A DNA stretch of 64,000 bases. Source: Mumia sp. Pv4-285. Lineage in GTDB: Bacteria; Actinomycetota; Actinomycetes; Propionibacteriales; Nocardioidaceae. Shown here one piece after another: positions 1 to 7,352 of the stretch. A program made the position numbers and the translations under genes. The notes beneath the pieces are model-generated. The model made no database searches. It saw only the letters and a program-made list of their open reading frames with translations, and had not been told where the DNA came from. The stretch covers positions 1,178,001-1,242,000 of the forward strand of contig NZ_CP162023.1 of assembly GCF_041320275.1 (NCBI RefSeq), read 5' to 3'. Each line of letters begins with the position of its first letter. Positions within the stretch are counted from its first letter, which is position 1.

Positions 1-63
1 ATCGAGACGGGCGCCGATCTCGTCGCCGACCTCGCCCAGGCGTTCGAGCGGCTGGCGCGGTGA
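1..63 (+). CDS. C-terminal end of a cystathionine gamma-synthase/lyase family enzyme (partial)
   Basis: Only the last 20 codons of a reading frame that enters from the left are present; they end at TGA 61-63. The tail (IETGADLVADLAQAFERL) resembles the C-terminal helix of Cys/Met-metabolism PLP enzymes, which commonly end with a GIED-DLIADL-type helix. The neighbours fit: in mycobacteria metB sits directly beside greA and mca, both of which follow here. Twenty residues cannot separate cystathionine gamma-synthase from gamma-lyase. The stop overlaps the GTG of the next gene in a GTGA overlap, so the two are probably translated together. Confidence 0.5.
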   Translation: METGADLVADLAQAFERLAR

Positions 64-1469
64 CCGGCAGCGGCGACGAGGGCGCGACGCCCGCGGGCGA
101 TGCGTCCACTGACGTGCCGACCCCCGGCGACCGAGCCGGCGATGTGCCGACCCCGGGCGAGCAAGCGGCCGGCGAACCGACCATCGAGGAGGTGGCGGCT
201 GCCAGGTCGCGCCGAGAGCGGCTCGACGAGCTCGTCGAGCGGATGCGGTCGACGGCGCGCCGGGACCTCGCCATGCTCGAGGAGCGTCGCGGCGTCCTGG
301 GTGACCCGGTCCCGGCCTCCAGCCCGTACGCCGCCCCCGCCGTAGCCGTGCAGCCGGTGCCGCACGACGGCGCCGGACCGAGCGTCCCGTTCGGCGTACG
401 CCTCGCGGCAGCCTGGGGATGGCGCGTCATCGTCATCGCCGGCGCGGCGTACGGCGTCATGTGGCTGCTCGGCTACTTCTCCGAGATCACCGTCCCGATC
501 GCCGTGGCCATCCTCGTCACGGCGCTCGTCCGTCCGGCCGTCAACAGGGTCGAGAGCCTCTCCATCCACCGCGGCCTCGCGACCCTCGTCGTGATGGTGC
601 TCGGCATCGGCGCGGTCGTCGGCATGCTCACCCTGGTCGGCCAGCAGGTCTCGACCCAGTTCGACGACCTCTGGACCAAGGTGGTCGACGGTCTGCACGA
701 GATCCAGGACTGGGCGCGCACCGGCCCGCTGGGGCTCAGCGACGCCCAGCTCAACAGCTGGATCGACCGTGTGACGGACTCCGTCGAGGAGTGGGGAGGC
801 AGCGGCCCGGGCGTGGTCGACCGGGTCACCGAGGTCGGCACCACGGTCACGCACTTCTTCGCCGGCTTCTTCATCGTCCTGTTCGCGACGTACTTCTTCC
901 TCTACCAGGGCGGTCGCATCTGGGACTGGGTGGTGCGGCTGTTCCCGCGCAACGCTCGCGAGCACGCCGACACGTCGGGGCGCATCGCCTGGGCATCGCT
1001 CACGTCGTTCGTCCGAGCCACCGTGCTCGTCGCCCTCGTCGACGCCATCGGCATCGCCCTCGTCGCCTGGCTCCTGGGTGTGCCGCTGGTGCTGGCCATC
1101 GCCACCCTCGTCTTCCTGGGTGCCTTCATCCCGATCGTCGGTGCGTTCGTGTCCGGTCTCGTCGCGGTGCTCGTCGCCCTCGTCGCAGAAGGTCCTTGGG
1201 ACGCTCTCTTCATGCTGGCCGGCGTGATCGCGGTCCAGCAGATCGAGGCGCACATCCTGCAGCCGTTCCTGATGGGGCACCTCGTACAGCTGCACCCGCT
1301 CGCGATCATCCTCGCGATCGGAGCCGGTCTGACCGTCGCCGGCATCGTCGGCGCGCTCATCGCGGTGCCGCTCGCAGCCTGCATCAACGCCGTCGTACGC
1401 CACCTGTCGGCGCGAGCGGACGCAGTCCAGGCTGCGGCGGCCGGAGAACCACCCCCTGCGGCGACCTAG
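60..1469 (+). CDS. AI-2E family transporter (PF01594-type permease)
   Basis: A 469-aa integral membrane protein. Residues 1-45 are acidic and disordered, with a near repeat of DVPTPGDRAGDVPTPGEQA; about 45-80 is a charged, probably helical segment. From about 115 there are some eight hydrophobic helices, with the family pattern of two N-terminal helices, a long extracytoplasmic stretch (about 195-260) and a packed C-terminal bundle containing GAFIPIVGAFVSG. The family includes AI-2 exporters and Na+/H+ antiporters, so the substrate is unknown. The GTG start overlaps the upstream stop by 4 nt. Its stop TAG (1467-1469) is part of the proposed -10 box of ilvA. A paralogue also lies in the equivalent M. 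tuberculosis neighbourhood. Confidence 0.85.
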   Translation: MTGSGDEGATPAGDASTDVPTPGDRAGDVPTPGEQAAGEPTIEEVAAARSRRERLDELVERMRSTARRDLAMLEERRGVLGDPVPASSPYAAPAVAVQPVPHDGAGPSVPFGVRLAAAWGWRVIVIAGAAYGVMWLLGYFSEITVPIAVAILVTALVRPAVNRVESLSIHRGLATLVVMVLGIGAVVGMLTLVGQQVSTQFDDLWTKVVDGLHEIQDWARTGPLGLSDAQLNSWIDRVTDSVEEWGGSGPGVVDRVTEVGTTVTHFFAGFFIVLFATYFFLYQGGRIWDWVVRLFPRNAREHADTSGRIAWASLTSFVRATVLVALVDAIGIALVAWLLGVPLVLAIATLVFLGAFIPIVGAFVSGLVAVLVALVAEGPWDALFMLAGVIAVQQIEAHILQPFLMGHLVQLHPLAIILAIGAGLTVAGIVGALIAVPLAACINAVVRHLSARADAVQAAAAGEPPPAAT

Positions 1470-1472
1470 GCT
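1467..1472 (+). promoter_or_regulatory. -10 box (TAGGCT) of a leaderless ilvA promoter
   Basis: TAGGCT ends exactly 6 nt before the ilvA ATG at 1479 and no Shine-Dalgarno sequence lies between. This is the spacing expected if transcription starts at the A of the start codon. It overlaps the stop codon of the upstream gene. Confidence 0.5.
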
Positions 1473-1478
1473 GATCCC

Positions 1479-2696
1479 ATGACCGTGACGCTCGACGACG
1501 TCCGTGCCGCTGAGTCCCTTCTCGCAGGCGTGGCCGTCCGGACTCCCGTGGAGTCCTCCCGCCCGCTGGCCGAGAGGCTCGGCCGTCCGGTGCTGCTCAA
1601 GTGCGAGAACCTGCAGCGCGCCGGGTCGTTCAAGATCCGCGGTGCGTATGTCCGGATCGCCCGACTGACGGCCGAGGAGAAGGCCCGAGGCGTGGTGGCC
1701 GCGAGTGCGGGAAACCACGCCCAGGGTGTGGCGCTCGCCGCTTCGCTGCTCGGCACCAGCGCCACGGTGTTCATGCCGGAGGGCGCGCCGCTGCCGAAGC
1801 TGGCGGCCACGCGTGACTACGGTGCGACGATCGAGCTCGCAGGAACCTCGGTCGAGACGGCCCTCGAGGCAGCGCACGACTTCTCGAAGCGCACGGGCGC
1901 CGTGCTGATCCACCCGTTCGACCATCCCGACATCGTCGCCGGCCAGGGCACGCTGGGGCTGGAGCTGCTCGAGCAGGTGCCCGATGCCTCCACGATCGTG
2001 ATCCCGGTCGGTGGAGGCGGCCTGGTCGCCGGCGTCGCGCTCGCCGTGAGGGCGCTGCGACCGGACGTCCGCGTGATCGGCGTCCAGGCCGAGCGCGTCG
2101 CGCCGTACCCGGTCTCGCTCGAGGCGGGGCGCCCGACCGCCGTGGAGGCCCAGCGCACCATGGCCGACGGCATCGCGATCTCACGCCCGGGCGACGTCCC
2201 CTTCGCCGAGATCTCGCGCTGGGTCGACCGCGTCGTGACCGTGACCGAGGAGTCGCTCAGCCAGGCGCTGCTGCTCCTCCTCGAGCGCTCCAAGATGGTC
2301 GTCGAGCCCGCTGGAGCTGCGGGCGTCGCCGCGATCATGCAGCACCCGGAGGTCTTCGCCGACGGCGGAGACGCCCCGGTCGTGTGCGTCCTCAGCGGGG
2401 GCAACATCGACCCGCTGCTGCTCATGAACGTCGTACGCCACGGGCTGGCCGCGGCCGGCAGGTTCCTGTCGTTCAGGGTTCGGATCTCCGACCGGCCGGG
2501 CTCGCTCGACGTCCTGCTGCGCGTGCTGGCGGAGATGGCGGTGAGCGTCCTCGACGTCGTCCACGAACGCACCGCGTCCACCCTCGCGATCGACGAGGTC
2601 GAGGTCACGCTCAGCGTGGAGACCAGAGGGCCGGAGCACCGCTTCGCGGTCGAGCAGGCGCTGCGCGAGCACGGGTACGTCATCACCTACACGTGA
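1479..2696 (+). CDS. ilvA: threonine ammonia-lyase (threonine dehydratase)
   Basis: A 405-aa PLP enzyme that deaminates L-threonine to 2-oxobutanoate, the first step of isoleucine synthesis (or of threonine breakdown). The Schiff-base lysine is K52 in GSFKIRGAY. The phosphate-binding glycine loop is PVGGGGLVAG (about 176-185), and AGNHAQGVA (about 77-85) is the substrate loop. The last ~75 residues, starting near RFLSFRVRISDRPGSLD, form a single ACT domain, so this is the shorter one-ACT form and not the two-ACT E. coli IlvA; valine/isoleucine feedback is plausible but not shown. Its promoter appears leaderless. A strong hairpin follows the stop, so it is probably monocistronic. Confidence 0.93.
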   Translation: MTVTLDDVRAAESLLAGVAVRTPVESSRPLAERLGRPVLLKCENLQRAGSFKIRGAYVRIARLTAEEKARGVVAASAGNHAQGVALAASLLGTSATVFMPEGAPLPKLAATRDYGATIELAGTSVETALEAAHDFSKRTGAVLIHPFDHPDIVAGQGTLGLELLEQVPDASTIVIPVGGGGLVAGVALAVRALRPDVRVIGVQAERVAPYPVSLEAGRPTAVEAQRTMADGIAISRPGDVPFAEISRWVDRVVTVTEESLSQALLLLLERSKMVVEPAGAAGVAAIMQHPEVFADGGDAPVVCVLSGGNIDPLLLMNVVRHGLAAAGRFLSFRVRISDRPGSLDVLLRVLAEMAVSVLDVVHERTASTLAIDEVEVTLSVETRGPEHRFAVEQALREHGYVITYT

Positions 2697-2697
2697 A

Positions 2698-2728
2698 TCA
2701 CCCGCCGCCCCTCGAGGACGGCGGGTGA
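2698..2728. terminator. bidirectional hairpin terminator between ilvA and greA
   Basis: A perfect 10-bp stem (TCACCCGCCG 2698-2707 with CGGCGGGTGA 2719-2728) and an 11-nt loop start 1 nt after the ilvA stop. The convergent greA stop lies 16 nt beyond. There is no U tract, as is common in high-GC actinobacteria. Confidence 0.7.
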
Positions 2729-2744
2729 GTCAGGCGTGGACGGG

Positions 2745-3257
2745 TCAGGCGACGTACGGCTTGGCGTCGACGATCTCCACCGTCACCTCGCGGCCGTTCG
2801 GGGCCTCGTACGTGGCGGTGTCGCCGGCCCGCTTGCCGAGGATCGCGGCGCCGAGCGGCGACTGGGGCGAGTAGACGTCGGTGTCGACGGAGGCGTCCAG
2901 GCTGAGCATCTCGCGGGACCCGAGAAGGAAGGTCTCGGTGTCGTCGTCGCCGGAGAACTTGATCGTCACGACCATGCCGGACTCGACCAGACCGTCGTCG
3001 GCACGCTGCTCGCCCACCTCGGCGCGACGCATCATGTCCTCGAGCTGGCGGATCCGGGCCTCGGACTTCCCCTGCTCCTCGCGGGCGGCGTGGTAGCCGC
3101 CGTTCTCCTTCAGGTCGCCCTCGTCGCGGGCCTCCGCGATCTTGGTGGCGATCTCCGTGCGTGCCGGCCCGCGAAGATGGTCCAGCTCGGCCTGGAGACG
3201 GTCGTACGCCTCCTGGGTCAGCCAGATCGTGTTCTTCTCAGCGTTGGGCGTCGTCAT
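2745..3257 (-). CDS. greA: transcription elongation factor GreA
   Basis: A 170-aa factor that enters the RNA polymerase secondary channel and stimulates cleavage of backtracked transcripts. The N-terminal coiled coil runs about 10-85 (WLTQEAYDRLQAELDHL, GDLKENGGYHAAREEQGK); the acidic GDLKEN tip carries the catalytic acidic residues. The C-terminal FKBP-like domain (about 90-168) has SPLGAAILGKRAGD. I place the start at ATG 3257 because AGGAG lies 8 nt upstream; the frame is open to 3296 but the extra residues are not GreA-like. It follows DUF4307 on the same strand, as in mycobacteria, but has its own promoter and a leader hairpin. Confidence 0.95.
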   Translation of the reverse strand: MTTPNAEKNTIWLTQEAYDRLQAELDHLRGPARTEIATKIAEARDEGDLKENGGYHAAREEQGKSEARIRQLEDMMRRAEVGEQRADDGLVESGMVVTIKFSGDDDTETFLLGSREMLSLDASVDTDVYSPQSPLGAAILGKRAGDTATYEAPNGREVTVEIVDAKPYVA

Positions 3258-3283
3258 GGGGATAGCTCCTCGGATGTAACAAA

Positions 3284-3304
3284 CCCCAGACATCACGCCT
3301 GGGG
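3284..3304 (-). promoter_or_regulatory. hairpin in the greA 5' leader (possible attenuator)
   Basis: On the minus strand CCCCAG (3304-3299) pairs with CTGGGG (3289-3284) around a 9-nt loop; a G-U and an A-U pair can extend the stem. It is followed by TTTGTT. It lies inside the short leader predicted from the promoter at 3318-3346 and about 27 nt before the greA ATG. It could instead end DUF4307 transcripts, whose stop is 47 nt upstream. Confidence 0.45.
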
Positions 3305-3317
3305 CTGGAAAACATCG

Positions 3318-3346
3318 AGCCTAGCAAGCCTCGGGCCCAGCGCCAA
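3318..3346 (-). promoter_or_regulatory. predicted sigma70-type promoter of greA
   Basis: Minus strand: -35 TTGGCG (3346-3341), a 17-nt spacer, and -10 TAGGCT (3323-3318). The start point would be near 3311, giving a leader of about 54 nt. The -35 box begins 5 nt after the DUF4307 stop codon. Confidence 0.55.
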
Positions 3347-3350
3347 GGAC

Positions 3351-3752
3351 TCAGTCGAGGAGTCGGCACTCCTGGACGACCGCGGTCACCGCGCGGCGCT
3401 CGGTCGCGACCACGTCGGTGACGATCGACTCGTCCCCGTCCGTACGGGGGACGTCGAAGGTCGTCTCGCCCACGTACGTGTGGTCGGCCGCCTGTGCTGC
3501 CACGTCGCACTGGGCGGGATCGCCGGACGAGTGGTCGACCCGGATCGTCACCGAGATCGCATGGTCCGACGTGACCTCGTAGGCCATCACGTCGGCGTGG
3601 AACCGGTTGCTGTTGTACGCGTCCGAGACGAACCACGCAGCAACGACGCCCAGGGTCACTCCGACGACGGAGATGATCGCCCACGTGCGCCGTGACAGCG
3701 GCTTGCGGCCGCCGTACCGGGTGGTGGACAGGTCGGGCTCCGTGCTGGGCAT
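3351..3752 (-). CDS. DUF4307 domain-containing membrane protein
   Basis: A 133-aa protein of unknown function with one transmembrane helix (about 21-43, WAIISVVGVTLGVVAAWFV) after a short cytoplasmic tail. The extracytoplasmic domain of about 90 residues holds two cysteines (in AQCDVAAQ and QECRLLD) that could form a disulfide. The ATG at 3752 is chosen because the family starts just before the helix; the open frame upstream to 3869 overlaps the divergent mca region. The M. tuberculosis equivalent lies between greA and mca, as here. A CACAAT box ends 6 nt before the ATG, so a leaderless transcript is likely. Confidence 0.8.
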   Translation of the reverse strand: MPSTEPDLSTTRYGGRKPLSRRTWAIISVVGVTLGVVAAWFVSDAYNSNRFHADVMAYEVTSDHAISVTIRVDHSSGDPAQCDVAAQAADHTYVGETTFDVPRTDGDESIVTDVVATERRAVTAVVQECRLLD

Positions 3753-3764
3753 GACACCATTGTG
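3753..3764 (-). promoter_or_regulatory. -10-like box (CACAAT) 6 nt before the DUF4307 start
   Basis: On the minus strand CACAAT (3764-3759) is followed by a 6-nt spacer and ATG 3752. It is a weaker match (C at position 1) to the TANNNT pattern repeated across the window. Confidence 0.3.
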
Positions 3765-3799
3765 ACTGAGTGAGTCACGCGATCGACCGGAGGACTGCT

Positions 3800-4672
3800 G
3801 TGGCGGAGAAGCTGCGCCTGATGCACGTGCACGCCCATCCCGACGACGAGTCGAGCAAAGGGGCGGCATCCACGGCGAAGTACGTCGCCGAGGGTGTCGA
3901 CGTGCACGTGGCGACGTGTACGGGTGGCGAGCGGGGTTCGATCCTGAACCCCAGCTTCGAGCACCCCGGGATCCTCGAGAACCCCGAGCTGATCGGCGAG
4001 ATCCGCCGCGAGGAGATGGACCGGGCCCGCGAGATCCTCGGGATCAAGCAGGACTGGCTCGGCTTCGTCGACTCGGGCTGGCCCGAGGGCGATCCGCAGC
4101 CCCCGCTCCCCGAGGGCTGCTTCGGACTGGTCCCCGTCGAGGACGCCGCCAAGCCGCTGATCGCGCTGATGCGGTCGTTCCGGCCGCACGTCGTGACGAC
4201 GTACGACGAGAACGGCGGCTACCCGCACCCGGACCACATCATGTGCCACAAGATCAGCGTCTACGCGTTCGAGAGGGCCGGGGACGCCGACGCGTACCCG
4301 GAGCTCGGCGAGCCGTGGCAGCCGCAGAAGCTCTACTACCACCGCAGCTGGTCGCGGGCGCGCTTCGAGGCCATCGATGCCGCCATGGAGCAGCACGGGC
4401 TCGAGCCGCCCTACCGCGAGCGGCTCAAGGAGTGGAAGTTCGACCCCGAGGACGAGAAGCGTCTGACGACGCGGGTGCCGTGCGCGGACTACTTCAGCGT
4501 GGCGGACGACGCGCTGCGGGCCCACGCCACGCAGATCGACCCGGACGGGCACTGGTTCGCGATCCCGCAGCAGGTGCGCGCCGAGGCCTGGCCGACCGAG
4601 GACTACGAGCTGGTCCAGTCCTTCGTCGAGACGACCGTGCCGGAGGACGACCTCTTTGCGGGGCTCCGCTGA
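3800..4672 (+). CDS. mca: mycothiol S-conjugate amidase Mca
   Basis: A 290-aa zinc amidase of the GlcNAc-PI deacetylase (LmbE) family. It cleaves mycothiol S-conjugates into GlcN-Ins and a mercapturic acid that is exported, so it detoxifies electrophiles and antibiotics. The first metal motif is HAHPDDESSKGAA (H13, D16) and the second HPDH lies in GGYPHPDHIMCHK. The start is GTG 3800 with GGAGGA 5 nt upstream, which gives the usual family length; the frame also opens at ATG 3770 without a ribosome site. Mca rather than MshB is supported by the SSKGAAS motif, the length and the neighbours greA/DUF4307. The last codons are part of a 25-bp tandem duplication. Confidence 0.93.
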   Translation: MAEKLRLMHVHAHPDDESSKGAASTAKYVAEGVDVHVATCTGGERGSILNPSFEHPGILENPELIGEIRREEMDRAREILGIKQDWLGFVDSGWPEGDPQPPLPEGCFGLVPVEDAAKPLIALMRSFRPHVVTTYDENGGYPHPDHIMCHKISVYAFERAGDADAYPELGEPWQPQKLYYHRSWSRARFEAIDAAMEQHGLEPPYRERLKEWKFDPEDEKRLTTRVPCADYFSVADDALRAHATQIDPDGHWFAIPQQVRAEAWPTEDYELVQSFVETTVPEDDLFAGLR

Positions 4673-4706
4673 TCGGCAGAGTGCGGGGCTCCGCTGATCG
4701 GCAGGG
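4657..4706 (+). repeat. 25-bp tandem duplication over the mca stop codon
   Basis: Two consecutive copies (4657-4681 and 4682-4706) share the core GCGGGGCTCCGCTGATCGGC and differ at one base; a third, degenerate copy follows. The unit contains the mca TGA, so the duplication leaves the protein unchanged and adds a second stop-containing copy downstream. Confidence 0.75.
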
Positions 4707-4744
4707 TGCTGGGCTGCGGTCGCTGAGGGCGGCAGGCGCGGGCG

Positions 4745-4750
4745 TACGCT
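4745..4750 (+). promoter_or_regulatory. -10 box (TACGCT) of a leaderless promoter
   Basis: TACGCT ends 6 nt before the ATG at 4757. A GGAG lies only 2 nt from the ATG, too close to act as a normal ribosome site. Confidence 0.45.
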
Positions 4751-4756
4751 GGAGTC

Positions 4757-4957
4757 ATGTCCACAGCCGTGCTCGCCGCCGCCGCGCAGACCAACTTCAA
4801 GCCTGCCGGCTGGGTGGCGCTCCTGATCATCCTGGGGCTGTGCGTCGGCCTCTTCTTCCTCATGCGCAGCATGTCCCACCAGATGAAGAAGGTGGACTTC
4901 GACGAGAAGGCCACCGAGCGCCCGCGCCGGGTCGTCCCGCCGCGCGACGAGGAGTGA
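4757..4957 (+). CDS. small single-pass membrane protein downstream of mca
   Basis: A 66-aa protein with one transmembrane helix (about 17-36, GWVALLIILGLCVGLFFL) and a basic/acidic cytoplasmic tail ending PRRVVPPRDEE. No enzymatic motif is visible. A small membrane protein also follows mca in mycobacteria (the Rv1083 position), so it is probably conserved in the lineage even though its function is unknown. A leaderless promoter is suggested by TACGCT 6 nt upstream. It converges on the next gene with a 6-nt gap. Confidence 0.7.
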   Translation: MSTAVLAAAAQTNFKPAGWVALLIILGLCVGLFFLMRSMSHQMKKVDFDEKATERPRRVVPPRDEE

Positions 4958-4963
4958 GTGCGC

Positions 4964-5608
4964 TCAGCGTGCGATGCGTCGGCTGGCGGCGATCGCCGCG
5001 GCGGCGATGCCGATCGCACCAACGGCGATGACCGCGAGCATCACCGTCACCTGACCCCAGCCGCGGTCTGCCGCGTCCAGGAAGTCGTACGGCACGGGGA
5101 TCGGCGGCTCGCCCTCCGGACCCACGAACTGCGGCGTCGAGACGCCCGCCCGGAGGAGCGTGTAGGCGACCCAGGCGACCGGCCACACCAGGAACCACCA
5201 CGCGCGTCGCTCGAGGCGGGGCCGGAGCAGGAAGAACCCGATCACGGAGCCGACGGGGACGAGCGTGTGGTGGACGAGGTTGTACCAGACGTCGATGCCC
5301 ACCAGCACCTGCTGCCCGGCGAGAAGCAGGTGGTAGACGACGCCGGTGATGACGATGCCGACCAGGCCGGCGAGGTAGACCGGCTGCCACCAACCGTCGA
5401 TGCCACCGCGCAGCGCGATGACGGTCGCGGTGAGCAGCACGAGGATGTTGGACTCGATCGTGAAGTACGAGAAGAAGTTGACGAGGCTGCGGCCCTCGTC
5501 GGCCACCCGCATCGCCTGACCGACGGTCGCCCACAGGCCGAGTGCAGCCATCACGCCGAACCAGACCCGGGTGCGCGTCACTCGGGTACGGGTCTCTGCG
5601 TCGTGCAC
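4964..5608 (-). CDS. Pr6Pr-family integral membrane protein
   Basis: A 214-aa protein with six predicted helices. Family-type features are the SYFTIESN loop after helix 1, histidines in VVYHLLLAGQ and YNLVHHTLVPVGS, and the conserved YTLLRAG...PIPVPYDFLD segment before the last helix. The family takes its name from the Pr6Pr membrane proteins, and its function is not established. The start is GTG 5608 (MHDAETRTR). It is divergent from the YjbR-like gene with a short intergenic gap, and no clear promoter was found. Confidence 0.75.
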   Translation of the reverse strand: MHDAETRTRVTRTRVWFGVMAALGLWATVGQAMRVADEGRSLVNFFSYFTIESNILVLLTATVIALRGGIDGWWQPVYLAGLVGIVITGVVYHLLLAGQQVLVGIDVWYNLVHHTLVPVGSVIGFFLLRPRLERRAWWFLVWPVAWVAYTLLRAGVSTPQFVGPEGEPPIPVPYDFLDAADRGWGQVTVMLAVIAVGAIGIAAAAIAASRRIAR

Positions 5609-5675
5609 GCGCTCAATCTAGCCTGACCCGGAAGCCTCCTGCGGGACTGTCGGTGCGGTGCGCGAGGCTGGTGCC

Positions 5676-6065
5676 GTGGCTGAGAGACCTGAGGTCCCCG
5701 TCGAGATCCTCGACCGCCTCCGCGCGACGTTCTCAGGGCTTCCGTCCTGCGACGAGGAGGACGCCTGGGTGGGTGTGCGGTGGCGCGTCGGCACAACGAC
5801 CGTCGCGCACGTCTTCGGCGGCGAAGACGGGCTGTTCCGCATCACCTTCCGCGCCGAGCCGGGAGAGCTGATGGCGTTCGAGCAGCTCGGCCCGCCCTAC
5901 TTCCGCGCCGAGTGGGGAGACAACGTCGTCGGGATGCTGCTCGACGACGCCACGGACTGGGACGAGCTCGCCGAGCTCCTCGTCGACGCCTACTGTCTCC
6001 AAGCGCCTGCCCGGCTCGTCGAGCAGGTCGAGAGGCCGTCGGATTCGAGCACGCCACCGCGCTGA
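5676..6065 (+). CDS. MmcQ/YjbR family protein
   Basis: About 129 aa with the YjbR-type fold (PF04237): AWVGVRWRVGTTTVAHVF, then LFRITFRAEPGE, and the signature PPYFRAEWGDNVVGMLLDD followed by DWDELAELLVDAYCLQAPARL. Proteins of this family have a CyaY-like fold; DNA binding is inferred for some and no catalytic activity is known. GTG 5676 is the preferred start because GAGG lies 8-9 nt upstream and MAERPEVP is a natural N-terminus; GTG 5658 is an in-frame alternative. It stands alone between a divergent membrane-protein gene and the secreted protein at 6171. Confidence 0.75.
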   Translation: MAERPEVPVEILDRLRATFSGLPSCDEEDAWVGVRWRVGTTTVAHVFGGEDGLFRITFRAEPGELMAFEQLGPPYFRAEWGDNVVGMLLDDATDWDELAELLVDAYCLQAPARLVEQVERPSDSSTPPR

Positions 6066-6170
6066 GTCGTTTCGATGCCAGTCAAATACCCTACGGCTTG
6101 GACCAGCGCTCGTGGTAGGTCTGGATCGACCGAGAGGCGAACCCTCGGCCGCAGGCCACGAGGAGGACCT

Positions 6171-7292
6171 ATGTCGTCGTACCACCGGACCATGATCGTG
6201 ACGGGCGTCGTCGCCGCTTCGGCGATGATGGTGGGCACCACCGGCGCCGCCCCCGGAGCGAGCGCCACGGAAGAACCGGGGTCGTCCGCCCGAGCCGCCT
6301 CGGTCGAACGCATCGCGAGCGGGCTCGACAACGTGCGCCAGCTGAGCGTCACCCCGGGCGGCCGGCTCCTGGTCGCCGAGGCCGGGCACGGGAAGTGGCG
6401 CTCGAGAGCATGTCGACCGGGCGCCGCGCTCGACATGCTGTGCTTCGGGCTCTCCGGGCGAGCGTTCTCGATGAAGGTGACCGGACGGGACAAGAAGAGC
6501 GTGCTGAAGCGCATGCCGTCGGTGCGCGAGGCGTCCGACTCCTACTCGAGCGGGCTCAACGGGATCGACAAGGCACCCAACGGCTCGATCTACGCGACGG
6601 TCTCCTCGATGGTGGGCACTCGACCCAGCATTGCGAAGAAGCTGCGAGGAAAGCTGATCAAGAAGTCCCGGAGCGGCAAGATCCGCGTCGTCGCGAACCC
6701 CGTGGCCCTCGCCCGCCGCCACAACTGGCTCGGCCGCTGGGGGTCCGAGGCGACCGACGTGATCGCACTGCGAGGGCAGGTCCTCGTCCTCGACGCGGAC
6801 GCCGGCGTGGTCCTGCGCTACCGCAAAGGACGTCTGACCCTCTGGCACAAGCCGCCTCAGGCCCCGGGGACGCCGTCCTACAACGCCGCGCGTGCTTCCG
6901 CGATGTCGATCGGAGCGGACGGGTACGTCTACGTGGTCGTCCGAAGCATCCAGTCCATGACGAGCCGCGTCGTCAAGCTTCACCCCAACGGGCGTGTCCT
7001 GCGGACGTGGGAGGGCCTGCCCCGGGCGACGGCGGCGACGGCGACGGCGAACGGCCAGGTGTGGCTCCTCCAGGACGGGACCGCCTGCGGCCGGCCGACG
7101 ACGTACTGCGCCGAGGGCGTCATGCCGATCGACGCCAGCGGGAAGCCGTCCGCGCCGGTGCTCCGGATCAACAACACCGGCACGATGGTCGCGGCCAAGC
7201 GCAGCCTCTTCGTGACGCGCTACCCCAACGAGACCAAGCGGCCCATGCAGCCGGGCCGGAAGTCCGGCCGGGTGCTGCGCATCAATCCCTGA
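6171..7292 (+). CDS. secreted ScyD/ScyE-like beta-propeller protein
   Basis: A 373-aa exported protein. A signal peptide (about 1-34, with the hydrophobic core MIVTGVVAASAMMVGTTGAA) precedes a repetitive beta-propeller. The visible blades begin with variants of GLDNVRQLSVTPGGRLLVAE, LNGIDKAPNGSIYATVS, DVIALRGQVLVLDADAGVV and AMSIGADGYVYVV. Two cysteine pairs (RACRPGAALDMLC and ACGRPTTYC) suggest disulfides. Start ATG 6171 has AGGAGG 4 nt upstream. The name follows the ScyD/ScyE-type proteins of actinobacteria. The cyanobacterial scytonemin link should not be read as function here, and the ligand is unknown. Confidence 0.7.
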   Translation: MSSYHRTMIVTGVVAASAMMVGTTGAAPGASATEEPGSSARAASVERIASGLDNVRQLSVTPGGRLLVAEAGHGKWRSRACRPGAALDMLCFGLSGRAFSMKVTGRDKKSVLKRMPSVREASDSYSSGLNGIDKAPNGSIYATVSSMVGTRPSIAKKLRGKLIKKSRSGKIRVVANPVALARRHNWLGRWGSEATDVIALRGQVLVLDADAGVVLRYRKGRLTLWHKPPQAPGTPSYNAARASAMSIGADGYVYVVVRSIQSMTSRVVKLHPNGRVLRTWEGLPRATAATATANGQVWLLQDGTACGRPTTYCAEGVMPIDASGKPSAPVLRINNTGTMVAAKRSLFVTRYPNETKRPMQPGRKSGRVLRINP

Positions 7293-7300
7293 GGTCTGAC

Positions 7301-7347
7301 GGTCGCTCGGCCGCGGGGCGCGAGTCCCTGAAGGCGGCCGAGCGACC
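7301..7347. terminator. bidirectional terminator with a 14-bp perfect stem
   Basis: GGTCGCTCGGCCGC (7301-7314) pairs perfectly with GCGGCCGAGCGACC (7334-7347) around a 19-nt loop. It lies between two convergent stops (7292 plus and 7353 minus), so it can serve both transcripts. Confidence 0.8.
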
Positions 7348-7352
7348 AACCC

